Shown here: positions 34,782 through 50,557 of the stretch, piece after piece
Layout: every line of letters begins with the position of its first letter
Numbering within the stretch: position 1 is the first letter of the stretch
Origin: Synchiropus splendidus
Taxonomy: Eukaryota; Chordata; Actinopteri; Syngnathiformes; Callionymidae
Reading direction: 5' to 3'
NCBI RefSeq assembly: GCF_027744825.2
Contig: NC_071336.1
Coordinates: 11,533,001-11,597,000, forward strand
DNA length: 64,000 nucleotides
Translations under genes and position numbers: made by a program
Notes under the pieces: generated by a model
Told to the model about the DNA's origin: nothing
Database searches by the model: none
What the model saw: the letters and a program-made list of their open reading frames with translations, nothing else

Positions 34782-37700
34782 GCGTACAGGTTCTCACAAA
34801 GACAGAAGTACAAGAACACACACACACACAGACAGACCTCATAAGAGCACACCCGTCTTTCACAGTATTCAGACACTCCTCTTCACTTCTCTCACCACTC
34901 CTTTCATATGGGACAAAGCGAGGCACTGGCTGGATTGGTGTCGTTTTAATTGCATAAGCACACACACGCACACATGTATACGGCACAAACACACCAACAA
35001 ATATAGCCACAGCGTGCAGGTGACAATGACATGAACACACATTATCTCAGTGTGACATCTCAAGAGGGTACACTCCCATGCAGCAGGAGGCAGCCCATTT
35101 GTGTGAGCGCTCGTGTACGTGTGTGCGAGTCAAGTCACTCATCTTCAGTGACTATACTGGTGTTCTGATGTGTGTAGTGCCAAAAAGGTTAGCAGTGCTG
35201 TGGTTTTATTTGAATACATATCTTTTTTTTAATTTTATTTTAGAATTTATTTCATTCTCATATCAGCCTCACAAAACAGAGGCATAGTAAGCGCAGTGGC
35301 GCTCTCAGTCATGATGTCCCGAGTGTGAGTGAATGGGTGGGAAGGCGATGTTTATGGGGTTGAACAACAACCTTTCCCAAGATTTAATGCACCTTTAATG
35401 AGGTCCTGTCTAATCTAATCAGATTATCTGAGAAGATTATAAGACTTGTTTGTGTTTTACTTTAATCTGTTTGTTGTCATTTCCTTAAGACCTCTGTCCC
35501 CTAGTGCAGGGGAGAGAGTGTAGACTTGACATCACGGTGACCCTGGTGTTTGTTCCTGCGGAGCGTAAGAAGTTGTTTTCTTTGGCTGATTAACCCAGAA
35601 AAGCCAATATTCCTTATTATGGCTTATCTTAGTTGTTATTCCCTTAACTTCAGTGTTGTTAACTCTGTAGTTCACCTGGTGGCGCAAGCATGTTTTGCGT
35701 ATTTCTAGAAAACCTGCTTCTGTTTTTAGGCAAACTGACCGTTAACTGTTAAGTATTGACTCGACGGCTGGTTGCCGATTCATACACTTGATGTTTGCTG
35801 CGCAGCCGGGGATAAGAAGCCTCAGTTGGTGACCTCATGACCTTAGCACTAATGAAGATGAATAGACGACAAATGACTCCATCAAAGTGGGACCTCCAGA
35901 CAGCAGGTTGGAAGTGACGCTGTATTTCAAACTATATCTAAATATCTTGGTGGTGTTCCTGTAGATCTTACTGCAAGGATCAAGGTCTGCTGACCAGCGC
36001 TCCAGCGAGTGCTTGAGGTCTCTCTGGAAAGGAGGTCAGATCCTCTTTGTTTCGAAGCTCTGTTCAATATGACTCAATACACCAAAGAAAATGAACATCT
36101 GATTTATTCAATTAATTTCTTGTTTGTTCACTGGTTTACTATACTAGTTGTATGAATACAACGTATTATATGTTGAGTTTTGGCAGAGATTTAGCAGGGA
36201 TATTTTGTATGAAGTGATACAGGAGACAGAAAGTGAAGCAGGTCAGCATGAAACAAAGGCTTGAAGCTGATGAGAAGTGAATGGTTGACCTGCAGCAGGC
36301 CCTGCCCTTCAACTGCTCGACCTGCAGGAGTTCAAACTGACCTCATATTTATTGAACACACACTTGCAATAAAGGTCACAATTGTCCCCGTGGGCTGGAA
36401 CCCTCCGGGAAACCTCAGCTTCACAATTGTTTCATACATACTGCATGAAGACGGACTGGTCTTCAGCACACTTTTCACAGATTTACATGTGAGATAACTA
36501 AAAAAGCATTCTCACGTGTGCAAAATAAGTGTTTTTTTCAGGCATTTGTAGATGATTTTTTTTTTGTGTGTGATCATTGTAAAAAGAAGGACAGTACATT
36601 GCGCTGAGTCAAACCCAGCCATATTGGTTTTGTTAAACTGCTATATGTGTCCGTTGATGCGTTTCTCTTCTGCTGTTTTTACTGATCATCACTTCATGCC
36701 TTCTCTGCTGGGCTGGCTAATATTGATCCATTGCTCTTGTCAATATTCAATGGAGCACTAGAGATGGAAATCAATGTTCCACTAGAGGACAGAGGAAGTG
36801 TGTCGCGTGTCTTCAGGAGGTTTATATATTAACATCAATGGCAAGAGCATGCTGCCTTTCATTTTCTAATATAGATTCATCTTTGTTTTGAGTGTGGACG
36901 ACAACAACAGATTCAGTCACTGAGATTAAATGTAGCGTTTGTTATTAAATTTTTGCATTTAGTTTCTTATCATTATTTTCCAACATTACACACACACACA
37001 CACTGTGTTCATCAACACGGCATGAACATATCTATAATTAATGTCTGCATTACAAGAGACAATGCGAGTGACTCTGCTTGCTCAGCGTGAGTCTGCTGAC
37101 ACACAACCTTGCAAAAACGCCTCTGTGCACACACGTGCACTCACAGTCATGCACACGATAACGTGCACACGCACACACTCGTGGCCGTAAATCTCAGCAA
37201 AAGCGCTGATTTTAAACAGATGTTCCTGACTCGCCGTGTGGATTATGTGTGTGAGTGTGTGTGTAATCGGATGTAATCTGTAATCACAGAGGGAATAAAC
37301 ACAGTGTCAATATCAATCCAAGTGACCTGGTGATGATACACAGAGATTATCATACACTGACAGTAATGTAAACTAATATAATCCACCCAGCTACACAACC
37401 AATTATACTCCCCCCTTTCACCCTCCTTCCTTTGCGCCTGGTTTGACACTTGCAAAACAGGTTGTCCACTGTACACTTGTGTGAGAAGTGGGAAAACACC
37501 AATCAATCTGGGCGACCTAGCTATAATTGCCAGTGTGGTGTGCGCGCGTGTGTGTGTATGCACATATATGGTAGAGTCCAACTGTCACTCAGATAGCTCC
37601 TGTGTCTCCCCCTTCTCCCCTCCTCTTCCCTCCACCACTTTTGAGTTCATCCAATCACAGATTAGAAAAGCAGGTCACCAGTCAACTCGTCAATAAAAAC

Positions 37701-40700
37701 ACTCCACACACGCTTTACACCAGTGAGACGTTGACACTTGTTTTAATCATGTGACCTCACTCACTGTGTCTTTGCACACATGCATGCAAATGCACTTGTC
37801 ACCACTGCGTTCATGTTGTACAGTACTGTGTCATTTGTATGGTGCCACACGCACCTGGAGGCCAATCTCTTAGTGTCATCATGAACCTCACCCACAACTG
37901 GTGAGCTTCCCTCTCATTGGCACAGTGACATGCACACAACAGCAGAGATATACATGTTCGCCAACACTGAACCAAGAACTGGGTCACTATGATGCACAGA
38001 AACGGTACCCGGACGTGCACACAAAAGTCATAGACAAGAGTCTGTGGCGCACAATGCACTAATATGCTCGCAATAATGACTTGCTTTCATGCGCATAACA
38101 ATGTGGTACAAACGTGCGTACAACAAAGGCTGACTGCTCCGCGCCACAGTGATACAGTTAATGATGGAAAGTATGTTCATGAACAGCACAGTAATGATAA
38201 ACAAACATATAGACAAACATTATATGTGAATAATAATAGTCTAAAATATACATGTACAGTAAGTGTAGACATACACAGTAGTGAATGTAGGATATTGACT
38301 TGTATATAGACATCATTGATGCAGCATTCCCTTTGTCTTTTGAATAAAGCAAAGTATCATCTTCCCTCGCCATATGGAGTCAGTGGTGATCTCCTCTTCG
38401 TTCTGAATGGGAACAGTTTTGAGTTACAGGACGCCATCTTGGCTCGGCACCAGAACTGGACCAGGTCCAGACCGGCAGATGGCTGCTTGTCTGCAGGGTT
38501 TCCACTCCTCCGGCAAACACAGACACCCGGGGGGAGGACCAGCATACTGGGAGGAGGAGGATGCTGAGATTCATCTCCTTCTCAGCTTGTTTTGTTTGTT
38601 TAAATGGCGCTGCATTACCCGGAGCTACATTGTGTTGTTTTCTAGTTTGTTTCTGATTGTGTTTGTTCTCTTGTTACCAGCTAAGAGCCATTTAATCCAT
38701 TATAATCCCAGTAGTTCATTACCTCTGTTTGGTAATATCTGATGAAATATTTCATTCAATTCTGAATGGAATTTGGGGCTTTCAGTTTAACATGATCAAA
38801 TCTCGCTATGCCTTTGCTTTAATGAAGACATTCTTTTTAAACCTTTGATGACCTCACGTGTACTGTGGAGTGAGTAAACAGTGGGCCAAGAATATGCTGT
38901 TGTCTGCCTTCATGAAATACTTATTACTTTATTCCAGAAAAACAACTCTTACATAATCAGCTGAGAACTGAGTTTCACATTTAACACATCTCTTTACTGT
39001 CAAAAATAAAGAAACTAATATTTTTGTGAAGAAAATAGGCTTTTCTTTCTATTAATGTTTTAATTATAGATTCAACACTTGTGCGTTACACTAAATTTTT
39101 CCCACATTAGTGAATGGAATTTAAAAAAGAAAAAAAAAATCATTTAACTTTGCTTAAGCAATGTGTATATACATTATACAAATAAAACACTATATGTACT
39201 TAGAGGCTAGAAGAAAAGACTGTGCAAATGATCATTAAAAGGAAATATACGCTGACCATCCGCTATGATAACCAACCCACATGACAAGGGGAGTCTGCAG
39301 TTCTGACCTCACCAGGAAAACCAACTCTGTGATGTAATGCCAGAGGCAACTGATCCAATGAAACTGAACTTGACAGGGGTAAGAGGTAAAATAATAGGAC
39401 CAACAAATAGGACAAATCATCATTAGTTAAATGAAAGAATTAGGTAAAAGCCCCCTGGAAAAGCATTGTGACTATGGGCACTCTAAATGGCATTCCATTG
39501 GTGACACGTTGATGACACTTTTGAGTCCACTTTTGACACGAGTGTAAAATGAAACATCACTATTATTCAGCACTATTACGATATACAGAATAAATTATTA
39601 AATCACACCTACATTTGTGGCAAAACAGGAGCTCTGCTTAATGTTTTGTTAAATTATCATTAAAAAGTCTACCAATATTCCTCTCACATCTCTATGTGCC
39701 CTCCTGCATTCACTGTCTATCCCTTCTCATCCATCATTCCTTTCATTCATCCTCTTCCAATGATTCTGAGCTCTCAACCTCACCACATCCCTTTCTCTAC
39801 TCCATCTCCTGGAGCAACAGTGTGTCTGTGCTCGTGTGTGTGTGGAAATGTGTGTGTGTGCGTGTGTACAGCCCGTCGCTATGGTAACCCGAGGAGAGGC
39901 CACATGAGCGGGTGGATGAACAAAAGACCCAGAGACCCTCATCCATGGAGAGAGGGAAAAAAATTCTGAATTCATTTTTAGACGATGGGTGTGAGAAATG
40001 AAAATGAGTGAAGGGGGTCAACGGAGTGCATTTTGAAGAAGAGTGATAGATTTCGAACCATGATTACCATTGAAATTGAATTTGTTAATTTATGTGACCT
40101 TCTAGTAATATTTACAAGACAATGATCAATAAACGCTGCTCCTGACAACCACGTTCAGTGTCATCCTAGTGGTTGATCATGACAGTGACAAATCACAGAT
40201 GATATTGATGATGTTGCTGTTGTTGACTCTTGTCATGGTGATGTTACTAGCTGTGTCAGAAGAGATGCTGATAATGCAGAAGAGGGACTATGACAACAAT
40301 AAAATGATCATAAATTAAAGTTCACTTGAGCACAAAATATAGCTGTGACTCTCAAAACAGAGAACAGTATGGTTGAAGACAAGAAACTTAACTTGGACCT
40401 TTCTGATTGCAGGTCATTTCACACACCATGACATTCATGATAGTGACATGGAGATGACATGATGTCGATGAGTAATATAATGATAATATATTAAATACAG
40501 ACAAGGAAAGATGGCAGCTATGGCGAATAGCAGGACATTTTTAAGACATCAGAGTTATTTTTAAGTGTAAAATCTCCTGGTTGACTCCGGTTACTTGATC
40601 ATCTCTGGCAGTTGTTGTGGGTTTGTCTTGTTTTCAGTTTTTTGGGACTCACTGTTTCACCCGGCAGCGCCCAGGTTAAATCTTCATGTTTGTCCCACTT

Positions 40701-41573
40701 CACTTTCATATCTAAAGAACCGTACAACGGTGCTTTGATGGCTCAGTTTTCTGCACATAGGATGTCAATAAGACAGAAACAGAAGAGCATTTAAGGGTTG
40801 CTATGAGCAGAATTTAGTGTTTCGTAGATAAATACATGTACACATATTAAATCTTCTTTTTGTTGTACATAGCAGGTAACTTTCTATTTATTCTGTCAGT
40901 ACATTAAAAGTAATATTTAAACCTAAACATAAAGATCGCTGCCTGGTGAGAAAATGTTTAGCTTTGCTGTGTTCTCACAGAATGTGTAGTCTCTCTGTGT
41001 TGTTGTGTGCAACTGGCAATATATCAAAAATGTTGGTAGGAAATGCCAATGTTTCCTTGGACTCATCTGCAAAACCTTTAGTGATCAAGCACTGTGGCGG
41101 CCCACGTCTGGAGACACAGAAGATTCACTCACACTTGAGAGCTAATTATTAACATTTAAGTTCTTGTGTGATTACAGCTGATCCCACCGTGTGACAGAGG
41201 AAAAATGTTTGTATCTGAAACTAATGTACTTTCATATAGTGTTTTTTTCTTGAGAATAATTTTACTCTCATTTAAAGAAAATCAAAGCCTTATCTGAGAG
41301 CAAAGAATTCTGTGTCATGAATCCCCAAATTCACCGAATGAATATTTTTTACTTCTTGTTCGTTCATGAGTCACCGCTCTGCTGGTTGAGTTGCTCAAGT
41401 GATCCGTCGGCAGATGTTTGAAGTGTGAAAAAGCCATCATGGCCCTCTTCGATATTCCCTTAGGCTCCCAACTGTCATGGCTTTGATTTGGAGGATAAAC
41501 ATTGACAGTCATCAGGACTCTTCGCCTGTCCTTCATCTGCAGCCGCATCCTTTTCATTGATCACAGATCATCA

Positions 41574-41578
<5 letters not shown>

Positions 41579-41643
<65 letters not shown>
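41579..41643 (+). repeat. (TA)n(TG)n compound microsatellite
   Basis: About 26 bases of TA pass directly into about 38 bases of TG. Confidence 0.95.
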
Positions 41644-41644
<1 letters not shown>

Positions 41645-44600
41645 TTGGAGGAAATTTCAATTCTGCTGACCCATGACTATTCTCATGAATTATTTTACAT
41701 TTACCATCTCAATCGTTATTCACAGTCCTTTCATTGTGTCCTGTTTCCACTTTTATGTTTTACATTTGACACGATATATTTCAGTGCAAGTATAACGTGT
41801 GAACTACAACATTAAAATGGAACAGGACGGCATAGAGCTTGATGCTGTTTGGATGAACCAGTCGTGGAACGAAATAAATCTGATCCTGTGTCAACATTGA
41901 GCAGTTAATCTGGTGTGACTTATCCTTGGTATCAGTGCCAACAGACATCACCTTCATCCTGCATCAGACAATGCCTAGCATCAGACACCTTTCCAGTCAG
42001 TGACTAATGGGCCTCCCATGACACCTGTAAACACATGTAAACATCTTTTGACCTGGTGACCCCAAGACTCTGAATTGGAGTCCAATATGTACATCTGTTT
42101 TGCAATGTTGGCTCCATCTTGGAGGGGGGGGAGTCTGAACTTCAATCCTGAGTGAACTTGAGCATCATTTTCCTTTTCTTGGATGACATCACAGAAAGAT
42201 TCAGTGGACGTTTAAATGTGCATAGTTCCTCTTTAGGAATTGTTACCAAGCTTTTGTGGTGTTGCATATGTGTGTAGTGCATCTGAAAATGACATTGATT
42301 TTGTCATGTTGGGTTTGACTCTGGAAATGAGAGGACAGTCAGATGTTGTTAGTAGTTCAGTAATAGTCCACGGCCATGATGGCTATAAATAGAAGAACAT
42401 GATATTTTTTTAAAAGAGATTTAGAAGCCAAAAAGTGGTTTTTGGATAGCTTGATCAGTGTTAACTCAAGCTGTCCAGAAAGGAAGATAAAGTTACCAGT
42501 TATTGATTGTTGTGTTAGGAACAATACGTACAGGTGAGATGATTTTAGAGGGTCCTGGCTGGATTAGGGGGTCAACACTTCATTTATGTGTGCTACCATA
42601 CTAATAAACTAAAATGGATGTGAAGCAAATACGAGCTAAAACCAGAGTTAGGTGACACAAGGCTTGTGATTAATTGAACGTGTCTAGGAGCACGAGAATG
42701 GGTTTGATTTTACCTGAGGAGGGCACAACTGGACAGTGTCCTTTTGCTGTATTCTCAAACTAAAACGTGGAGTTAAATAAGATCACTCATATTCCAGGTT
42801 GTTTGTTTCATGTTCTGGGACGAGGGACCAAGACTGGCAAGCCAGCACCAGACGGAACAGGACAAATGTTTCTGCCTTTGACTGAAGCTGCTGTGAATGT
42901 TGTGCCATGCTGTCTGGTGACATCACCAAGACAGGATAAATCATTAGTGAAACTTTATTAGTTCACAGTAAGTCTTTGTAGTGGGAATAAACATTTTTGG
43001 GGCTTCATGACTCACTTGACCACTGACACCAGACGAGAGCGCCATTAGTTGAAGCGTCTGTGTGGCTCAGATATTTGACATAAAATGAAGATTTCAAGCT
43101 ACAGAAAGACTGAGGGAAGGACTGGCGCAACATGTGAAATAAAAATGTCTTCATAAAAGCATAATTTCCCATAGAGAATCTGATCAGGTCGCAGTCAAGG
43201 ACAAATGAATATGAAAGCAATATTCAAGGAAATTCCATGCAAGATGGAAATAGAGAAAAGGAAGAATTTTCCACATAAGAGGTTGAAATCAACAAACAAG
43301 GAGAGTAAGTTGATAAACTAAAGGAAGAAATACACACAATGAGTGACAAAACAAATGGATCTCCCACCACTGAATGTCAATATTCTGACACAAGAAGATG
43401 AGAATATAAGAATTAAGTGTCATAAGGTGGATATTAAAACCTGATGGAATCAGTATAGATAACCTCAGATGAGAGTGATGACAAATCCAAAGAATGGAAG
43501 CCATGGCAAGAGCGAGCCTCATGATGGTATACTCAGTGCCAGAGGAAATGGAAAGTGATAACATCAGTCACGTTCTCCAAAACTTTACCAAGGACAAAGA
43601 GGAGTATGCAGTGTCCTCCTCCGCTCGTGGTGAGAGATCTCACTTCTACTGTGGTTACTTTCCAAGACAAACAAATAAAATACCAGGTGCTCCAGGCTGT
43701 TTGGCAGGTTGGGAACATCAGGCTGCATGAACAAACCAGGACCATATTCCATCTTGACTACTCATAAAATGTGTATTGAGATAGAAATAAACAAGTAGCA
43801 ATAAGAAAGAAGTTCCTTCTATTCAAAGTCTGATGCATGCATTCTCTTCCACACAAAGCTCATGATGTCATGAGCATCACCCGAAGAGGCGGAGGATGCT
43901 CCTCGGATCATCATAATGGTGGAACAATGACAATGCCTGAGAGTTAAGACACAAAGCTTCTCATCCTCATACTACTGAAGCTGTCCAAGACTGAATTTTG
44001 ACTATATCTTACCATAAACTTGAAGCACAACTACATTCTGACACAAACTCATTCTAAATAAGCACTATTACTCTCCCTCACATGCTTCCTGACATTCACC
44101 AACTGCCTCTGGAATAATAGGCAATAAGACAATAAGAGAACAAGACTGACAATCTGCCAGGGAATAAAAAGGAAGGATCAGTAAGAACTGTTCTTCAGTC
44201 TGCTTCAGTCTGTTCTTCAGTCTGCTCTTTTTCAACCTCTTTAGAATGTGTAATGAATGGTTGCCCATTTTGATTTATAGTGTTTAATGTCTTCATCAAT
44301 GGGAAGTTATGTAAATGAAAGAGACAAGATTATAAAGCACTGTAAAAGATGACATGAATGTGAAAATATGGCTTGCAGTCGAACCTTGTCATACATCAGA
44401 GGTAATCGGTGAAACAAGGGACGTGAAACATCTGTCACAATTGTGCAGTATTTCACTGACTGTTAGAATTTGGTGCAAGCAGATCCATCCTCGCTTGATG
44501 CTTGTTGCGGCGGTTTTTACGGATAAAAATCTGACTTTCCCTGGTGAAAGTCGAATTGCAGATGTGCGTTGTAAAAACTTTCCCCTAAGGTAGTGAACAA

Positions 44601-47600
44601 ATGAATAAATGCTTTTCACTCGCACCTCTATAACTGTTCACATTGACGTATTTCATGGGGTATGCGTTCTTTTTTTTTCACGCCATCATCATCATGGCAG
44701 CACAATCATTATCTTGTCAATAACAGTCACTCTGTGCTGTTGCACTCTCTGCACAGTCTGGGCTGGTGTGATGTAAATCTGCTGAAGAATCCTCCTCATC
44801 CATGAAAGCAGATGCTGCAGGATCAAGATGACGATTACTCGCAAGGCTCATCTCGTAGGGTCAGAGGTCAGATTTGATCATCGAAAGATGATGGCCTCAA
44901 TCTGCACGAGAAACACATGTAAACATCTTGTGACCTGCTGACAGTGAACTGAAGAGAAGAGGCCAATGGAATATCGTATATAGTACAGAGTGCCCTCATA
45001 TACTGGAGCTGCCTGCACCATCACAGACATTTATCTATATCTAAACACATCTGACCTTTATAACAGCAGCATTTGAGCAACAGCACAATCAATAGATGTC
45101 TTCATTTCTCATCCAATGAAATGTGAGCAATACAGGGAGCATAAACAATTCCTTTGTGTTTATGGTTGGCATTTCACATGTCAGTTTAGTGATATGATAA
45201 AGCATTTATGGTGTTTTGTTGATTTTACTAAGGATAGACTTTCATGTATTTACTTGGTTAACAACTTGTTACTAATACTGGGTTGCTCTGGGGATTTAAA
45301 ATAATTTGAGAAGAACATTCATAATTAGACTCATAAAAGATGAGTATTTGAAGAAAATAACATTTGAATGGATTTTATGTTATATGGCGCCAATATGGCG
45401 CCTATGTTGGCATGTAAAAGAAATGAAGAAATGTTAGACAGATATCAATCCATTCCATCACATTCGTCTTATGTGTAGTCTACACCTCAACATTCCATGA
45501 ACAGTACTTCCTACTTATATTGATCACTAATGTAAGGGCAATTAACCAACAGCTCCATGCTCCTATTGATTATCTTACATCAATAAAGAAGCACTTCCCA
45601 TTCTACTTAAACTGACCACTGACATCAGGCACGACCTCTCACCCCACTGTGGGCTCATTTCCGAGCATGTTTCACCTCATTTTGCTTTTGTTTTGTAGCA
45701 CTTCCTGTTTACTACCCACTCTGTCATCGCTCACTTCACCAGGTCTTGCCGCACACGTTGCTGACAGCCACAGCTGCACTCAATCGACTTGATTGTCCTC
45801 TGAAGAGTAGCAGCTTTAAGAACAGTTTCCAGCGAAGCACAGCGGTTCACGTTGTTCCCATGCTGTTACTATAGCCTCTTCGTTGTTTTCTTCCTAGCTT
45901 CCTCAGTCATGTGTCTTTTACCATTTTGTATCTTTGTCTTTTGCGTCTACATCTATTTCTGTTGTTTACTGTGTGTGTGTTGCTCCAGCTTTTGTGTTTT
46001 TATCCTGGCAATTGCTTTGGATGTTAAGGTCTTAACTAAAATTGAGTTAATTTCCACATTGACCTCCTTGCTCTTGAATTCCGCTCCTATTTCATGACAC
46101 TTTATCGCTTGCTCATATCTAAAGGGCTGAGGCCTTCATGCTAATACATCACCAAGTGCTATAGACTTAAAACGAATTTAAATCCACTGCTGTCACAGAC
46201 CAAATGAATCTTTCCTTGACTACTTGTTTATCTTATAGATCTATATTTCATCGTGTCAGCTAGCAAGTAATTTTTGCTGACTATGCAATAACAGTTAACT
46301 GTTATTGAACCAGCTGATGTTGTGTACAGTATGTACGGTGTCTAAACATTTCTGTCTCCTGCTGATAACAATCACATATGTGTATTCTTGTGTTCTGATA
46401 TGAACCATCCGCTTGTCACACGCACCACTAAGGTTTACTTTGCCAAGTAAACCTTGTATGAATAGCAAAGCAGCCTATTTATATCACTCATTGCTTACAC
46501 AGATTAGCTACATTACCTTCGCATCACTCAATGTTTATATTATGTAATAACTGTACATGTTTGACGTTGAAGGATTCATCATTCTATGTCAATATTGAGC
46601 CGTTTCATGTGTTTTTTTTCTCTCTCGTTCTATTCACATTGCAATGTCCCTCCAGCTCCTTTTGAATGGAAGCACCAACATTTGCTCCATTCCAGGAACG
46701 GATTGTTTCCTCTACCAGTGACACTTTCTGTCAGCTTTGACGCTGACTTCCCTTCTTCATCCCCTGTTCCCCTCCTCCTCCTCCTCTTACCCTGCCAGTG
46801 GGAGCAGGTTAAAAGGATTAGGGGTTCTTTACTTCAGGCTGGTATCAGTCGACTCCATCATATTTAGGTCAAATTCATACATGACATACATTAAACATGT
46901 TTACATTAAAGGGGGAGCAGATGTGCCAGTGTGGGAGCATGGAATGTTCGAGAATCAGAGTTTTTGATGTGCGTTCGAGCCAGAGGAGGAACCATCTAAT
47001 ATCTTCAACAGCACATGAATCTTCGATTAGAGGTTTGCGGTAGAGTCTTCCTGTGAGCTGTCCAGCACACGGCCCAAGCATGGTGGAATAGATGGCTGCT
47101 GCTCCATTGGAGGCTAATGGGAAGCCACATGAATAATAAAGATGTCTGACCTCTGGCAAAATATTCTCCCTCACTCTGTCACCAGTATCCTTCATAAGAG
47201 TCAAAGAAAACAAATCAGTCAAATTACAGACTGTATTACCAGCCATGGGGAAGACTCCTCAGTTTGTCATGTCTGTTCTATGTGTACTGATGCACAAGGA
47301 CAAGGTCAATGTCCCTCGTATGTGATTGTGTATGTGACATGCATGTGAGTGAGTGTGATCACAAATGCTTGAGGAGGTTACTTGTCTGTTTCCTTTCCCC
47401 CTTCTGTCTGATTTCTTTTTCTGTCATCCACTTCACCCAGCTCCACGGTGACACCCACGCACACACATGGAACCAGTATGTCGATGTGCTCTCTGGGCCT
47501 CAAAAAAATAGTCAAAGTATTAACACACATAGAGTCGCTGATCGAGCATGTCAGCTCACTTAAGGACATTTAAGATAGCACACACAGACACATATTCTCA

Positions 47601-49919
47601 GATATAAGGCTGACATGTGCAGGGTCACGGGCTGCTTCTCCCTTCAAACCAAGGTCTGCATATTAATGTGTGGGGTAAGATAAGCAGCCATGACAATCCC
47701 TTTAAGACCAGAGCTGCTTCATTATTCCAATGTATACACATAATTTATGTAGATTTGTGTGGAAATCTGCTGTCCTCTTTGTCTGCCAATCTCACCAGAT
47801 ATCCATGGAATGTTTCAGTCTTTAGTGAATCATCACTGTGGTTTGTTTGTATTTTTTTTTTAACATTGTGGTTGGTATATCACGCACGTCGCACCCTATT
47901 AATTACATTGATGAACACAGAGGTTTTGTAAACTAATGAAAATCCGGACTACTGCTTGAGTGCAGACTTTTTTTTGTCATCGCATAAACTTCAGCAAAAA
48001 CATTTTGCTGTGGTCTAATCTCTCGTCTGATGCGAGCAGCCTTGATTTAGGAAACCCCTGGAGGCTAACTCTCTTTGGAGCTGAATCTGACAACATCTGG
48101 CCGTTTATCTTCTGCCGTTTTGGGCTGAATCATTTCTACAGAGACAGAGTTTGTTTAGTATTAGGATTTGCCTGTATTTCACACAGAATAAATGCACGAG
48201 TAAATATAAAATAACGGTTTATCTGCATAGAACAGTACAAATGTTTAGCAAAATAACCAATAATATTCTCCTAATGCTTGAACTGGATTTTTTCCAACTT
48301 TCTGTTCTGCATGAAAACTAAGGTCAACTTATCAAATGTATTAGGCTGTATCACCCCCACCCTCCATTAGAAATATTTCTTGGATTAAATATGGATTAAC
48401 CTACAGTCCTTCAGGAGGTTTAAACAGGGAGGATTAGTAAGTCTTACTGCACCTGGCCATTAGGGGGTGCTAGTTTCGCTCTTTGTTATAAGGCTGACAC
48501 AGCATCCATCATTTTCTAGGTCAAATAAATGGCCGCCGTCTGGGAGAACAACAGGAGGAGTCAAGCCATTGTTGACCCTGACGAGGATCCAGACCTCTGA
48601 TCTGTCACTGATGAATATGGAGGCGCTCCGCTTTCCTCCAGGAGTCATGGGTGGCATCAGGGGTTGGGGTCTCCAAGTCTCCACCTCTGACTGCCAGGAT
48701 GAAGACGTTTGTTAGGACTCATGGAGGATGGCCATTGGGTAGAGAGGCGACACGCTCAGTGTGAGTGTAATCAGCTCTGTAAAAGACTCCGTTCTTCACT
48801 CCTCGTGCGTCTTTATCGTCGCTCACTCACCTCTGACCCCCTTCTCCCCACTATACCCCCACCACCTCTAGTCAATCCTTTAATCCAGGCGCCTTGGTGA
48901 CCCCTCCCATTGTCCTGGACCCTGGGTACATGTCTCACTCACGCCCCCCTGCGAAATCCGTCTCTTGCTAGCCTGCTCCCACGGAAAAGACAGAGTGGGA
49001 ACACGTTCATAACATTTAGATTTGTACTGATGCCAGCATTTTGACATGGATCGCTCCTAAATAAATACCCCTTTGTGTCACCAATGATGAGAATGTCTGA
49101 ATAAATAGCAGCTTGGCAGATACATTTTCCTCTCGGTGGATTAGCAGAACAGCCATCGACCTCAAAGCAACTGTTTAAGCACATTTAGAGCTCTACCCAT
49201 GCATCAAACGATTGACAGGTGGATTAAATATTCACAGTTACAAAGGAAATACTCCTCTTTATCCTTATTTAAATACAAACACATACTTTTATTCATTCAT
49301 TGGTCAGAAGAAAGAAGGTGATGGAAACGGTGTGTGATGAAAAAAGCGGGTCCACCTGCAAGGCTCAGCAGTGGAGAGTAACAAATACATTTAGATAAGA
49401 TTTAGATTTAGTTAATTAAAAATAAGTAGATTAACTTAGAAAATAAAAAATGCTCCAAGAAAGGATACTGAACAAAAGCCCCGTGGATTTGAATCAGAAA
49501 GGGTCACATAAGCATTTTATAGTTCCAAAACTACTCAAGCTTTAACTTTTTTTCTTTCTTTTTTAATACAAATAGACCTTGGATCTGGAATTGAACCTGA
49601 CCTGCGTTTTGTAAGACAGATCCTAAGCATGTCATCCTTTCTCTCAATGATACTTGGACCAACACATCCGCACTATTGAGAAAGTTAATGGTACGTCATC
49701 CATATTTCACACCGGTCTGAACGATGATATTGACATTTTGTTCTTATATTTACTCATCCATATGTGTGTGCAATTTATTTGTTTTCTGCACTATATTGTT
49801 GTTCAAAACATGATGCAAAGTGTGATTAAAATCTCGCTGGTTTGGTGGTGCACACACACCACATTCTATTGTTAATAGTAAGAAGACTAATAAAAAAATA
49901 ATAGTAATGATGGACCAGC

Positions 49920-50557
49920 CGTTTTGACGTCACCAATTTACCTGTTGTACTGAGATTTTTCCAGAGGGCGGGGACAGACAGCCGAGCTCAGCACAACATC
50001 CTCGATCCGGTCACCGCGCGCTCCGCCGTCCTGAGTTCGAGCCGCACCGACACCGCGCGTGCTCATTTGCGTCCGCGAGAAGCGTCTATTTTAACGTATT
50101 TCTGGAACGTGCATTTGTGTCCTGGATGAACCATGAAGCCCAGCGGAGAACATGCAGAGGGCTGAGTCCCTGACACTGGACCTCAGACCCGGAACAGACG
50201 CCCACACCGGGATTATTCCTCCCCGCCGACGGACGCTACTTTGGATTACTTTATTCCAGTTTGTGCGGGCTACATCGTCCTGCGTCCAACACTTTGCTGT
50301 GGGCTTTTTGCCTGGGTGATAAACCCCGTCACAGTGACTGCGGGTCCACGCACTTGTGTGCGCTTTGTGCCGCGACAGGGACCCGGTGACAGACCAGCCT
50401 GACACTCTTTGCTATTATTGCTTTGGCTTCTCAGAATCAACAACCACAATGACCGGGATGTATCGCATCTGAACCGGTGACTTGGGTCGTATAGCAGTAT
50501 ATCCACGGAGCGGACACCCCGCGCCACCCCCGCCTGGACCCGCACAGGAGCCGAGTC
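49920..50557 (+). promoter_or_regulatory. CpG-rich promoter and 5'UTR of the right-hand gene
   Basis: CpG density rises sharply from about 49,960. A palindromic cAMP-response element TGACGTCA lies at 49,925-49,932 and a GC box GGGCGGGG at 49,966-49,973. No TATA box is seen near a likely start. The leader contains several ATGs before the one chosen for the protein. Confidence 0.6.

Noticed and set aside
38407..38742. 111-codon plus-strand frame in a GC-richer patch
   Set aside because: The hydrophobic end comes from T-rich DNA and the first half looks like noncoding CpG sequence; no family match.
46875..47246. 123-codon minus-strand frame
   Set aside because: No family resemblance and no nearby promoter or exon partner; length is possible by chance in a 64-kb window.
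48460..48715. GC-richer patch with open frames on both strands
   Set aside because: No family resemblance and no usable splice structure tied to either neighbouring gene.
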